From Sporomusaceae bacterium (lineage in GTDB: Bacteria; Bacillota_C; Negativicutes; Sporomusales_B; UBA7701), in NCBI GenBank assembly GCA_022839045.1, contig JALHDI010000010.1:38179-102178 (forward strand): DNA of 64,000 nucleotides. Direction: 5' to 3'. The notes beneath the pieces are model-generated. The model did no database searches, had not been told where the DNA came from, and saw nothing but the letters and a program-made list of their open reading frames with translations. Shown piece by piece: positions 16,656-24,965 of this stretch; the first letter of the stretch is position 1, and the number at the start of each line of letters is the position of its first letter. The translations under genes were made by a program, and so were the position numbers.

Positions 16656-17582
16656 CTAAACCCACCCCGCAAATGATTTTAGCTTGCGATCGAGTTTATT
16701 GATGAGGCTTTCGATATGGTTGACCCCCAACAGCACAGAGAGGTTATACCATAGTTCCAGCATTTTTTCCTGAACTTCGGTGCTTTCGGTTTCCATAACC
16801 GTACGGCCGGTTTGCACGGCTGTCCGGAAGACACTGTCGTAGGCGAGTTCCCCGACAACGGGCACATCGTCCGCCGCCAGCGCTTCCTTCAGAGTAAGGG
16901 TATTGGCGGGACTTAGGGTCGCTTTGTTGATGCAGACGGCGACGGGCACCCTGAAATGGCCGCAGAGGTTGCGCAGTCTTTCGAGGTCGTGCATGGCGCT
17001 CAGCGAGGGCTCGACGACGGCCAGCACCAGGTCGGCGCCGGTGACGGTGGCGATGGCGGGACAGCCTATGCCCGGCGGCCCGTCGGTGATGATGAGCGGC
17101 ACCTTTTGTTTCTCCGCCAGTTTCTTGGCCTCCAGCCTGACCCTGCTCACCAGCTTGCCCGAGTTCTCAACCGCCAGGCCGAGTTCGGCGTGGACCATGG
17201 TTCCGAAACGGGTATCGGACACCAACCAGCGTCCGGCGTTTTTGTCCCGCATGGATATCGCGTGCGCGGGACAGTTGAAGGCGCAGACCCCGCAGCCCTC
17301 GCAGGCGAACGGCGAGGTTACGACCCCGTTGTCAATCGCTTTGAAACGGCACAAGTCGGTGCATTTACCGCAACCGAGACATTGTTCCGAATCGACCTCC
17401 GGTTCGAAGCCGGCGAAAAACTCGTGGCTTTCCCGCTCCTTCACCCCGACCAGAAGGTGGAGGTTGGCGGCGTCCACATCGCAGTCGGCCAGCACCTTTT
17501 CCGGAGCAAGGTAGGCCAGCGTGGCGCTTATGCTGGTTTTGCCCGTACCGCCCTTGCCGCTCATGATTACCAGTTCTTTCAT
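16656..17582 (-). CDS. P-loop ferredoxin-type MinD/Mrp ATPase
   Basis: A 308-residue MinD-like ATPase (GKGGTGKTS at the N-terminus; TDGPPGIGCP) with an inserted two-cluster ferredoxin at residues ~65-110 (CLGCGKCTDLC and CEGCGVCAFNC). In Desulfovibrio two such ATPases are encoded beside ORP and belong to its complex. It overlaps the next ATPase by one ATGA (17579-17582). Probable role: ATP-dependent Fe-S or Mo-Cu cluster assembly or positioning, in the cytoplasm. Confidence 0.85.
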   Translation of the reverse strand: MKELVIMSGKGGTGKTSISATLAYLAPEKVLADCDVDAANLHLLVGVKERESHEFFAGFEPEVDSEQCLGCGKCTDLCRFKAIDNGVVTSPFACEGCGVCAFNCPAHAISMRDKNAGRWLVSDTRFGTMVHAELGLAVENSGKLVSRVRLEAKKLAEKQKVPLIITDGPPGIGCPAIATVTGADLVLAVVEPSLSAMHDLERLRNLCGHFRVPVAVCINKATLSPANTLTLKEALAADDVPVVGELAYDSVFRTAVQTGRTVMETESTEVQEKMLELWYNLSVLLGVNHIESLINKLDRKLKSFAGWV

Positions 17583-18442
17583 CGGTCATCACCGTCCCCG
17601 CCCAGTTTAGCCCATATCTCCCGAGCGTAGGCAAGATACTCCGGTGCGATGCGCCCTTCGGCGGATCCGCGGGCAAACTCCTCGCTATGAGGTATACGGC
17701 CCAAAACCGCGATGTCTTCCCGGACGCACCAGTCGGCCACCGCGTCGTCCCATGCCCCGCCGTCGCTCTTGTTTATAACCACCCCGGCCGAAATGCCGAG
17801 TATCCTGACCACACCCGCCGCGAGCCCGAGGTCGTGGAGTCCGAAGGGGGTCGGCTCGGTGACGAGCAGGCAGTAATCGCTGCCGGCGACCGCAGCCACC
17901 ATGGAGCAGGCCGTACCGGGGGGACAGTCGACGATAACGTCGGCCGCTGCCGGCAAGGTTTCTTTCATCGCTTTGATCAGTGGGCTTGCAGTGGGCGCAC
18001 CGACGTCCAGCAGGCCGTCGGTCAGCCTCGTTCCCGAACTGTTTTTCGTGGCCGTGCCGGTGCGCACGGTACCTATCGGTTTGGCGCTCTCGCTTACAGC
18101 CTGCCGGGGGCAGGCCAAAATGCACCCACCGCAGCCATGGCAGAGTTCGTCGAACAACAGTACCTTTTGGCCGGTGATTGCCAAAGCATTGAACAGGCAT
18201 ACCTGAGCGCATCGGCCGCAGCCGTCGCACAGATCTGCGTCGAAAGCCGGCCGCATCACGGTCACCTGCCGCTTGCCGTCGCGGACAGGTTGTAGAAACA
18301 AGTGGCAGTTGGGCTCTTCCACGTCGCAGTCGACCACTGTCGCACCGGGACGAGCCGCCGCTAGCAAGAGCGCTACGGTGGTTTTGCCCGTCCCGCCCTT
18401 GCCGCTGGCAGTGCTCACAATCACCCTGGGTTCCCCCTTCAA
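17579..18442 (-). CDS. P-loop ferredoxin-type MinD/Mrp ATPase
   Basis: A 287-residue paralogue of the downstream ATPase: GKGGTGKTT near residue 16, ferredoxin insert (CDGCGRCAQVC and CHGCGGCILAC) at about 70-110, and the VDCPPGTACS switch. It overlaps both neighbours by four bases, giving a tightly coupled DUF5320-ATPase-ATPase-NifX-MrpORP-NifX unit. The pair probably forms a heterodimer, by analogy to the ORP system. Confidence 0.85.
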   Translation of the reverse strand: MKGEPRVIVSTASGKGGTGKTTVALLLAAARPGATVVDCDVEEPNCHLFLQPVRDGKRQVTVMRPAFDADLCDGCGRCAQVCLFNALAITGQKVLLFDELCHGCGGCILACPRQAVSESAKPIGTVRTGTATKNSSGTRLTDGLLDVGAPTASPLIKAMKETLPAAADVIVDCPPGTACSMVAAVAGSDYCLLVTEPTPFGLHDLGLAAGVVRILGISAGVVINKSDGGAWDDAVADWCVREDIAVLGRIPHSEEFARGSAEGRIAPEYLAYAREIWAKLGGDGDDR

Positions 18443-18705
18443 TCCGTTTTGGATTCAGCGTCTCTGGCCTTTCTGGCCATCGCCCGGCAGGCGGCCGCCT
18501 GCCGTTCCAGCAGTTCGGCCCGCTCTTCCAGCAGTTCGACGTCGGGAGCAGCTTGCTGGTAAGGCAGCGCCTGACGACGCCGCATACCCCGCCCGAAGCC
18601 GAAGCCCTGACCGAAGCCGCCGACGCCCTGCAGGCCGAAGCATCCGCCCCGGCCCCAGCCGTTAGGCCCGATACCCATCGGGCCGGTTCCGTCTCCTCTA
18701 GGCAT
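18439..18705 (-). CDS. DUF5320-family small protein
   Basis: Eighty-eight residues: a Gly-rich N-terminus (MPRGDGTGPMGIGPNGWGRG) and a C-terminal coiled coil (ELLEERAELLERQAAA). This is the DUF5320 pattern, repeatedly found beside NifX/Mrp proteins in anaerobes, with no known activity. It is the first gene of the ORP-like unit. The palindromic operator ends 21 bp upstream of its start, overlapping the likely promoter. Confidence 0.72.
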   Translation of the reverse strand: MPRGDGTGPMGIGPNGWGRGGCFGLQGVGGFGQGFGFGRGMRRRQALPYQQAAPDVELLEERAELLERQAAACRAMARKARDAESKTD

Positions 18706-18725
18706 ACAGACCCTCCTCTCTGTAT

Positions 18726-18745
18726 TTATGAGACATATTTCATAA
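18726..18745. promoter_or_regulatory. 20-bp palindromic operator, copy C
   Basis: TTATGAGACATATTTCATAA has two mismatches to the shared consensus. It lies immediately before the DUF5320-led ORP unit. Confidence 0.7.
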
Positions 18746-18844
18746 TCGGCGCAAAAAATTTTACCCTTCCCTGCGAACGCTCCGCGAGCAGCACTGCGGG
18801 CAACTCATATCTCTGCCGCGTTGGCCGGTGCCGAAAGGCACCGA

Positions 18845-19192
18845 CTAACAATGACCATAGCAGACGCAAGCGAAGCGCCTAAGCCTTTCGCCTTCGCGGT
18901 CGGCAACCCGAAAAGTGCCGCCTTCGATTCTCAAGGCTCTTCCCTGCCACAAGGCAGTGGCCACTTTTTGCCGCGCCGAGTTGACGATGCGGAAAAACGT
19001 CGGCCTGGAAACGGCCATATTTTCAGCCGCCTCGCTCATATCGAGCTGCTCGGCGTCGACCAGCCTGAGGGCCTCCATCTCCTCGAAGGAAACCTCCACC
19101 TCGTCGAGCTCTTCCAGGAATATACCGGTGGGCTTATAGCCGGTTACCGGCGGCAACTGCCGGATTATGCACTCTTTATGCGGCCGTCCCAT
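18845..19192 (-). CDS. DUF134-family helix-turn-helix protein
   Basis: A 115-residue protein of family DUF134 (UPF0251). It contains an ECF-sigma-like helix-turn-helix (EMEALRLVDAEQLDMSEAAE, then MAVSRPTFFRIV). A Cys/His-bearing tail (FACVCYGHC) could sense metal or redox state. It commonly sits next to NifX/Mrp genes. The best copy of the 20-bp palindrome lies only ten bases before its start, so it is the first candidate for the regulator binding all four sites. Confidence 0.78.
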   Translation of the reverse strand: MGRPHKECIIRQLPPVTGYKPTGIFLEELDEVEVSFEEMEALRLVDAEQLDMSEAAENMAVSRPTFFRIVNSARQKVATALWQGRALRIEGGTFRVADREGERLRRFACVCYGHC

Positions 19193-19201
19193 ATACCACC
19201 T

Positions 19202-19221
19202 TTATGAAATATATTTCATTA
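19202..19221. promoter_or_regulatory. 20-bp palindromic operator, copy D
   Basis: TTATGAAATATATTTCATTA contains a perfect 16-bp palindrome (19204-19219) and has one mismatch to the consensus. It lies ten bases upstream of the DUF134 start and would overlap its ribosome or promoter region, as in autorepression. Confidence 0.75.
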
Positions 19222-19441
19222 TTAGAATAGCACGCAGGTGGGCGTTTGTCAATGCGTGCCCTCGCCATTTTTTATTCTTTTGCCATGCCGGTGGCGGGAT
19301 CATAGAAATGTCGAAACACGGAGCCAAAGATATGCCGACGATAAAGTCCTTGTTTGCATCAATCAGAAACGCTCTGGAGTTTCTGGAAAAGCTGCCAGGG
19401 GGGCAAAGTGCTGCCGCCGCTAACCCCGATGCCGGTCAATA

Positions 19442-19804
19442 CTATCGCATCCACATGGTACGCCCCCACGTAATCCTCAGTTGGCAATGCACTTGCTTGC
19501 TTTCAGCTTTTCCTCGACGGCCCGCCACGACCGTTTGGCGAAGACCGCCGGTATCGACGGGGATTTGGCCATCGTTTTCAAAGCAGGTCCGTTTTTTTCT
19601 CTTTGTTGACGACGAAGAAGGCGTTGCGTTTTTCCATATCCATCGTGTGGCCGGCCTCAAAAGGGTGAGTGAAAACACTTTTGATGGTCACTTTGCCGCC
19701 TTTGTCAAGAAGAGGTTCAGGCGTATAGAGCATCACGAAGTGGGCGAGCACGTCATCGCGGAGGCAAAGACAAATACAAGCGCCAGGAAAATGGCCTTTT
19801 TCAT
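19442..19804 (-). pseudogene. Decayed DUF4198-family exported protein
   Basis: An ATG at 19804 behind AGGAGGAGGG starts a signal peptide (MKKAIFLALVFVFASAMT). The frame then breaks, and a neighbouring frame continues with LLDKGGKVTIKSVFTHPFEA, GHTMDM and FFVVNKEKKTDLL before a stop. These motifs are typical of the first 70 residues of DUF4198 proteins (NikK-like extracytoplasmic metal-uptake accessories). A further frame change follows and the rest is unrecognisable. The ribosome site and signal peptide are intact, so decay looks recent. Confidence 0.6.
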
Positions 19805-19818
19805 CTATCGCCCTCCTC

Positions 19819-20142
19819 CTATTTAATGTCTTTTCCGTTGACTGTTACGTAATGCCCGGGACCGCCGTCAAACGCAACCGAATATTCACCGGCTGGTTTA
19901 TTAAATGTCAATTGGCCAAATTTATCCAGCTTGCCGGAAAAGGTGACATTGCCACTGGCATCCGCCACGTTGATCGTCGTCCCGGCAGCGGACGAGCCGT
20001 CGGAATACCCGCCCTCGCAGGAAACAGTGCCGTCGCCGTTGTCCCAGCACGAGAAGAGCGCGGTATGAGCCAAAGCCGTTCCGGCAAACAACACGACGGC
20101 CATGATAGCAGCAAGCATTGTGAAACCAAGTCTTTTCTTCAT
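19819..20142 (-). CDS. Small exported protein next to feoB
   Basis: A 107-residue protein with a clear Sec signal (helix to TALAHTALF) and two mature cysteines in SCWDNGDGTVSCEGG, probably a disulfide. The mature part looks like a small beta-sandwich (TINVADASGNVTFSGKLDKF). No named family is certain; similar small exported proteins accompany DUF4198/NikL-type metal uptake genes. It follows feoB and precedes a DUF4198 remnant, so an accessory role in metal uptake at the cell envelope is the best guess. Confidence 0.6.
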   Translation of the reverse strand: MKKRLGFTMLAAIMAVVLFAGTALAHTALFSCWDNGDGTVSCEGGYSDGSSAAGTTINVADASGNVTFSGKLDKFGQLTFNKPAGEYSVAFDGGPGHYVTVNGKDIK

Positions 20143-20231
20143 TGTGATACCCTCCTGTTTTTAATAATTGCCTTTCGGTCAAATATGCCTTGCTTTGCTT
20201 ATCCCCCCTTTCCAGCTCCGCGTTACACTGA

Positions 20232-22736
20232 TTAGCTGCTTTTTGCCCCGTCGGCTGTTTGCAGGGCGGTTTTCTCTTTACCGTTGCCGACAAGACCCAT
20301 GAGCACGGTCAGCATCAACGGGATCAGATAAAAGGCCCACATGGTCTGCATGCCGGTAAGCCCCAAGGCGTTCCCCCCGGAGTACGCTATGCTTGCCGCC
20401 AAGAGCCCCAGCACCAACGGACACAAAAAGGAGAAGAGCATCCAGCGGGTTGAGCCCGTCTGAACCTTTATCGCGATCGCCGTCGGGAAGCAGGGTGGGC
20501 ACAACACCATAAACATCATCAGCGCGACGGCGTGAAGAGGGGTAAAATCTTTTTCCTGAGACGACATCCTCGCTTCCAAGGCATCTGCCGCCTCGCCTTG
20601 CGTTCCCTGATAAAGGGCGCCCAGTGTTGCGACCGTGCTCTCCTTCGCCGCCAGGGAGCTTAGTACCGCGATGTTAACGCGCCAGGTAAACCCCGCATAT
20701 TGCGTTACAGGCTCAAGGGCCCGGCCGATATTCCCCAGAATGCTATTTTCAATCCGTTTTTGGCGCATCTCCAGCAGAATCGTCCGGCGCTCCAAATTAA
20801 CCTCGCGCAAAACCTTCTCGATATTTCTGGCGTTCTTGTCTTTCTTGGAGGTGATTATCTCGTAAAACTGCGGATTGCGCTCTCGGAACTGCCGATCCAT
20901 TGCCGCCACTTTTTCCGGCGTGGTCGCGCCGCGCCTGGCGGCGCGATAATCGTCGCTATAGACAATCAGCGCCAGGACATCGGCTTCCGTCTGCAAACCT
21001 TTCGCCAGCGGGTTCCCTTTTACGCTATTCAGGAAGGAGGAAGCAGCCGCGTTCTTGCGCGCTTCGAAAGCCGCCATGCTATCAGCGTCCACCCCCGGGA
21101 ACTGCAGCATCACAAAAAGCACCACGGCGACCGCGGCGACTACGGTGACAATCTTCCTGATATAAAGCCAGACCCTTTCGACAGCCCGCCCCAACACTCC
21201 CCGAAGCGTGGGGATATGGTACGGGGGCAGCTCCATGATGAAAGGAGCGGTGCTTCTGCCCCGCAGAACGGTCAAAGAAAGCATTTTTGCGACAGGAAGC
21301 ACGAACAACAGGCTTATGGTCGAAATGAAGAACATAACCGTCGATTTGTGGCCGGCGAAGTAGGCATTGATGAGAAGGATATATAGCGGGACCTTGGCGA
21401 GGCAGTTTAGCATCGGCAGGGTCAATATCGTCGCCAAGCGCGATTTCTCGTCGGGAATGCCTTTGGTAGACATAACTCCGGGAACCACGCAGCCGCCGAC
21501 GACGGCGCCCGCAAGCACCATGGACAGCGTAGATTGACCGTGCAGCCCGAAGCGGTTAAGCAGACGGTCCATGATGAACGCCATGCGGGGCATATACCCG
21601 CTGTCTTCCAGTATCGCAATCAAAGCGAACAAGATGAAGAATATCGGCAGGTAATTCAAAAGCGCGTTGATGCTGTCGACGCACCAGAGCACAAATTCCC
21701 GGAAAATCGGCAGGGTTATGAAACCCGGCGCGGGCAAGGCGCTTTCGACCGCGCTCCTGAACCAGGCAAGCAACGGCCATGTATAATTGGTTATTTTGTA
21801 GCCCTCGACGATGGAGAGCGAATATATCGCATAAATGACGCCCAGCAGCAGCAGCGGGCCGAGAACTCTGTGGCATACAACCTTATCGATTCTTTCCGTC
21901 CTGGAAACGCGTTCGTTCCGCCCAACCGACGTGAATTGCCCCGCAATCTCCGCCGCCCTCTGATTCCGCCTGGCATTGATGTATAATTCCGCTTTTTGCC
22001 CATGGTCTTTTTCGAATTGTTCTCTGGCAAGCTGCGCAAGGGTTAATGCTTTGGCGGCGTCGCCCGCATTCTTGCGGATAACGTCCGCGACTTCCGGATC
22101 GCCTTCCATCAGTTTGATCGCCAGCCACGGCAAATGATGAGCTTCTTTAAGACCAGCGTCGTCGGCAAGAGCCGCTTCGAGCCGCTGCAGTGCGCCGTCG
22201 ATCGCCGGATACCGCACGGCGGGCTTACTGGCAAGGCTGTGTCGGGATAAAACCGCGTCAATCGTTTCCAAAAGCTTTTCTTTGCCCTTCCCGCTCCTCA
22301 TCGCCGTTCCGATCACCGGTACACCCAGTTCTCGCGACAGTCCGGCAATATCGATTTGCACCCCCGACTTTTCCGCCACATCCATCATGTTGAGATCCAG
22401 TAGTACGGGGAGACCCATCTCAAGCAATTGCAGGGTAAGATAAAGGCCCCGCTTCAGATTGGAAGCGTCGACAACGTTTACTACCGCCGAAGGCTTGTCA
22501 TACAGCAAGACATTCCGGGCAACACGCTCTTCCGGGGAATACGAGGTAAAACCATACGTTCCGGGGAGGTCAATCACTTCGATCTTGAAATTGTCACGGT
22601 TATACCAGCCGCCCATCTTGTCGACTGTGACACCGGGGTAATTGGCAACATATTGCCTGGCGCCGGTCAACGCGTTGAAGACGGTCGATTTCCCCCCGTT
22701 GGGTTGCCCGGCAAGAGCTATCATTGCTTTTTTCAT
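20232..22736 (-). CDS. feoB: Ferrous iron transporter B
   Basis: About 834 residues. The N-terminal G domain shows GQPNGGKST, DLPGTYG and the NVVDASN region, followed by a helical spacer and a polytopic Fe2+ permease with the Gate motifs (MVLAGAVVGGCVVPGVMS; LPMLNCLAKVP). A long hydrophilic insertion of roughly 120 residues splits the membrane part, as in some anaerobes. The start at 22736 overlaps the feoA stop in ATGA; a GTG at 22754 would add six residues. It imports Fe2+ with FeoA and sits under a Fur box. Confidence 0.92.
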   Translation of the reverse strand: MKKAMIALAGQPNGGKSTVFNALTGARQYVANYPGVTVDKMGGWYNRDNFKIEVIDLPGTYGFTSYSPEERVARNVLLYDKPSAVVNVVDASNLKRGLYLTLQLLEMGLPVLLDLNMMDVAEKSGVQIDIAGLSRELGVPVIGTAMRSGKGKEKLLETIDAVLSRHSLASKPAVRYPAIDGALQRLEAALADDAGLKEAHHLPWLAIKLMEGDPEVADVIRKNAGDAAKALTLAQLAREQFEKDHGQKAELYINARRNQRAAEIAGQFTSVGRNERVSRTERIDKVVCHRVLGPLLLLGVIYAIYSLSIVEGYKITNYTWPLLAWFRSAVESALPAPGFITLPIFREFVLWCVDSINALLNYLPIFFILFALIAILEDSGYMPRMAFIMDRLLNRFGLHGQSTLSMVLAGAVVGGCVVPGVMSTKGIPDEKSRLATILTLPMLNCLAKVPLYILLINAYFAGHKSTVMFFISTISLLFVLPVAKMLSLTVLRGRSTAPFIMELPPYHIPTLRGVLGRAVERVWLYIRKIVTVVAAVAVVLFVMLQFPGVDADSMAAFEARKNAAASSFLNSVKGNPLAKGLQTEADVLALIVYSDDYRAARRGATTPEKVAAMDRQFRERNPQFYEIITSKKDKNARNIEKVLREVNLERRTILLEMRQKRIENSILGNIGRALEPVTQYAGFTWRVNIAVLSSLAAKESTVATLGALYQGTQGEAADALEARMSSQEKDFTPLHAVALMMFMVLCPPCFPTAIAIKVQTGSTRWMLFSFLCPLVLGLLAASIAYSGGNALGLTGMQTMWAFYLIPLMLTVLMGLVGNGKEKTALQTADGAKSS

Positions 22737-22954
22737 GGTTTTATCTTTACGCACCTAGCCTCTTCCCGCCTCAGACCAATAGCCGTCCCTTCCGCCTCGA
22801 CCTCGATGGGGTCCCCTAGCGGCGCCACGCGAACAAAAGTCACGGAGGCGCCAGGATAAAGTCCCATGTCAACCAGCCTCTGCGCAAGCAATCCGTTCGC
22901 AGCGATATCTTCGACGGTGCCGCTCATGCCCCGCTTCAATTCCAGCAAAGTCAT
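22733..22954 (-). CDS. feoA: Ferrous iron transport protein A
   Basis: A 73-residue SH3-like FeoA protein (LLELKRGMSGTVEDIAANGL; RLVDMGLYPGASVTFVRVAP). It is coupled to feoB by an ATGA overlap and has a Fur-like box ending 22 bp upstream. FeoA binds the cytoplasmic side of FeoB and modulates it. Confidence 0.9.
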   Translation of the reverse strand: MTLLELKRGMSGTVEDIAANGLLAQRLVDMGLYPGASVTFVRVAPLGDPIEVEAEGTAIGLRREEARCVKIKP

Positions 22955-22976
22955 CCTTCATCCATCCTTCGACCTT

Positions 22977-22995
22977 AATGACAACAATTACGATT
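22977..22995. promoter_or_regulatory. Probable Fur box of feoAB
   Basis: AATGACAACAATTACGATT matches the palindromic 19-bp Fur form (AATGATAAT-n-ATTATCATT) at most positions and lies 22 bp before feoA on the minus strand, overlapping where a promoter should be. Confidence 0.5.
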
Positions 22996-23062
22996 AACTT
23001 GCCTCTTCAATAAGCCCTCGACATTCTCTCGGGGTAATAAGACTAATCCGTGAAGAAACCTA

Positions 23063-23500
23063 TCAAGTAATCATGGACGCGAGCAGCGCGCCGAGCTTCC
23101 GGCATCTGGCCAACGCCGCCTTGTCGGGAACGTCTTGGACAATCAACCCTTCTGCAGCCATCATGGCGCCAGTGGCTTTCATCCTTTTCGTCCAGTCTCT
23201 CATCCATTGCCCCTCGCCCCAACCATAGGAACCGAACAAAACCAGAGGAAGCGCCGATAAATCCTCTCCCTCCAGGGCTTTTACAAATGGCTCCATTTCG
23301 TTTTCTTCCAGCACTTCATCACCCATGGCCGGGCAGCCCAGAGCCACCGCGTCCGCTCTTAAAGCATCTTCCCTGGAAGCTTTTGCGACAGGGATAACAT
23401 TTACGGCGGCTCCTGCAGCAGCGGCGCCTAGGCCGATTTCTTCCGCCATTTTCTGCGTGTTTCCCGTTCCACTCCAGTAAATAACCGCAACTGTTTTCAT
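23063..23500 (-). CDS. Flavodoxin
   Basis: A 145-residue flavodoxin. The FMN phosphate loop is WSGTGNTQKMA at residues ~10-20, and the W/Y-containing FMN-flanking loop is LFGSYGWGEGQW. Flavodoxins replace ferredoxin as electron carriers under iron limitation, which fits its place between feoAB and a Fur-family gene. It starts 12 bp after the Fur gene ends, so the two are co-transcribed. Confidence 0.88.
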   Translation of the reverse strand: MKTVAVIYWSGTGNTQKMAEEIGLGAAAAGAAVNVIPVAKASREDALRADAVALGCPAMGDEVLEENEMEPFVKALEGEDLSALPLVLFGSYGWGEGQWMRDWTKRMKATGAMMAAEGLIVQDVPDKAALARCRKLGALLASMIT

Positions 23501-23512
23501 ATAATCCTCCCG

Positions 23513-23938
23513 TTATAGGCATTCGCGACAAATGCCATACAGTTCCAGTCGCGAATGCAATATTTTGAAACCGTTTTTCTCCGCGAGCGCGTTTTGCATT
23601 ACTTTTATCTGAGGATCAGAAACCTCGAACAGCCGTCCGCAATTGATACATATCAAATGTTCGTGGTATTCGTGACCAAACTCGTAGCGGAACGTACCGT
23701 CCGTATGCCTGAATCCGCTGACCAGACCGCAGCCGCAAAGAAGTTTGACGGTCCTGTATACCGTTGCTACACCGATGCGGGAATTAAGCGCTTTGGTTTG
23801 ATAGAACAGTTCTTCGATGGTAGGATGGGAATCGGCGTGAAAAAAAGCATCCAGAATGAGTTTTCGATTCTTGGTAAGCTTTTTGTCGCGCATATGCAAA
23901 TAATTGCGCAACAGTATTTCCGCCTTATTGGGCGACAT
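23513..23938 (-). CDS. Fur-family regulator
   Basis: A Fur/PerR-family protein of 141 residues from the ATG at 23938 (GAGGG seven bases upstream). An ATG at 24037 would add 33 poorly ordered residues. The winged helix contains VATVYRTVKLLCGC, the metal region HEYHEHLICINC, and a C-terminal CREC pair. Its neighbours (feoAB, flavodoxin, TonB system) and the Fur boxes in this window make Fur the likeliest role; PerR cannot be excluded from sequence alone. Confidence 0.8.
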   Translation of the reverse strand: MSPNKAEILLRNYLHMRDKKLTKNRKLILDAFFHADSHPTIEELFYQTKALNSRIGVATVYRTVKLLCGCGLVSGFRHTDGTFRYEFGHEYHEHLICINCGRLFEVSDPQIKVMQNALAEKNGFKILHSRLELYGICRECL

Positions 23939-24086
23939 CTTCAAGCCCTCTTTGCAGCGGACTTTATACGATTCTTTCTCGCTTTCCCGCACGGACTTCG
24001 GAACTGAAAGCGGCAATCCAGAATTCGCGGCTTTCATGACCCCATTCGTATACCCTTCCTTTTACGAAGTGAGACTGTAGGATAAT

Positions 24087-24281
24087 TTACCGTACAAAAT
24101 TCTTACGCTCCGCAACCCTCGAAATGCAGTCGCTGGTACGAGTAATAATCTGACAATAATGGCATTTGGGGCATTTTATCTCCACACACTCCACCTGTCC
24201 CTTGAAGAGCAGCCTGTTGCAGCGCATGCAACGGATTTCGGTCAGGTTTTCTCCTCTACCGGCCAATATCTTCACATCCAT
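24087..24281 (-). CDS. Com-like zinc-finger protein
   Basis: Sixty-four residues with TEIRCMRCNRLLFKG and IKCPKCHYCQII, the four-cysteine finger of the phage Mu Com family (a translational activator that binds mRNA). Phage genes are absent here; the protein lies four bases from tonB and may bind RNA of the TonB system. The role is inferred only from the finger. Confidence 0.65.
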   Translation of the reverse strand: MDVKILAGRGENLTEIRCMRCNRLLFKGQVECVEIKCPKCHYCQIITRTSDCISRVAERKNFVR

Positions 24282-24285
24282 GCCC

Positions 24286-24960
24286 TTACTCCTTCAAATC
24301 GTAGGTTATCGGAACCGTTACCGCCAAGAATCGCCCCGTCCCGTGCTCGAAGGGGCATACGTCGCGAATCAGCTTAAGTGCCGCCTCGTCCAGACGGCTG
24401 ACACCCGATGTAGAAACTATCACCGCTTCCTCCAGTTCTCCGCTCGGTAGCAACCGAATGCGTACCAGGACGGCACCGGACTGCCTCCGTTTACGGGCTA
24501 TATAAGGATACTCCTTTTTCTCCTCCAGGCGCCGGGCAAAAGCTTCCATTATCCAGGCCATGTCTGCCGTACGGCTTTGGCCGCCGAGGCCCGGGTTTGA
24601 AGCCACCGATTTACCACCCGCGGAGGGCGGCGAAGCGGACGGACCCGCACCAACCGGTCCGCTGGCCGGCACAACAGCGGCCCGATCAGCCGGAACGGCG
24701 ACGGGAGAAATCTGTTCATTGGTCGGAACAGGTGTCGCAGCTGCCGGGGCATAAACCTGCGCAATCTGTCCGGCGGTGTCGGCGGCGGCGGAGCCAACCG
24801 CGCCATAAGGCTCATTTATCAGTTCCAGTTCCACATATTGCTCGGGCGGTTCATGGGCGGCAAACAGGCGGCCGGCCATCCAGCCGGCGCCGATCAGCAG
24901 CATGACGTGCATGAACATCGAAAGAACAATCGCCTTACGCCACCTTACCCCGACAGCCAC
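24286..24960 (-). CDS. tonB: TonB energy transducer (set 1)
   Basis: A 224-residue TonB: N-terminal anchor helix (IVLSMFMHVMLLIGAGWMAG), an Ala/Pro-rich periplasmic linker, and the C-terminal beta domain (YPYIARKRRQSGAVLVRIRL; IVSTSGVSRLDEAALKLIRD). It transmits membrane potential to outer-membrane receptors together with ExbB1/ExbD1 encoded upstream. It lies within the iron region, downstream (in transcription) of exbB1-exbD1. Confidence 0.86.
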   Translation of the reverse strand: MAVGVRWRKAIVLSMFMHVMLLIGAGWMAGRLFAAHEPPEQYVELELINEPYGAVGSAAADTAGQIAQVYAPAAATPVPTNEQISPVAVPADRAAVVPASGPVGAGPSASPPSAGGKSVASNPGLGGQSRTADMAWIMEAFARRLEEKKEYPYIARKRRQSGAVLVRIRLLPSGELEEAVIVSTSGVSRLDEAALKLIRDVCPFEHGTGRFLAVTVPITYDLKE

Positions 24961-24965
24961 ATTGA

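Noticed and set aside
18750..18840. A third copy of the exbB2-type leader hairpin
   Set aside because: A GGCAGA...TTGCC-like stem and GCAGT follow one another, but no CCATGA terminator is attached and the likeness is short enough to be chance.
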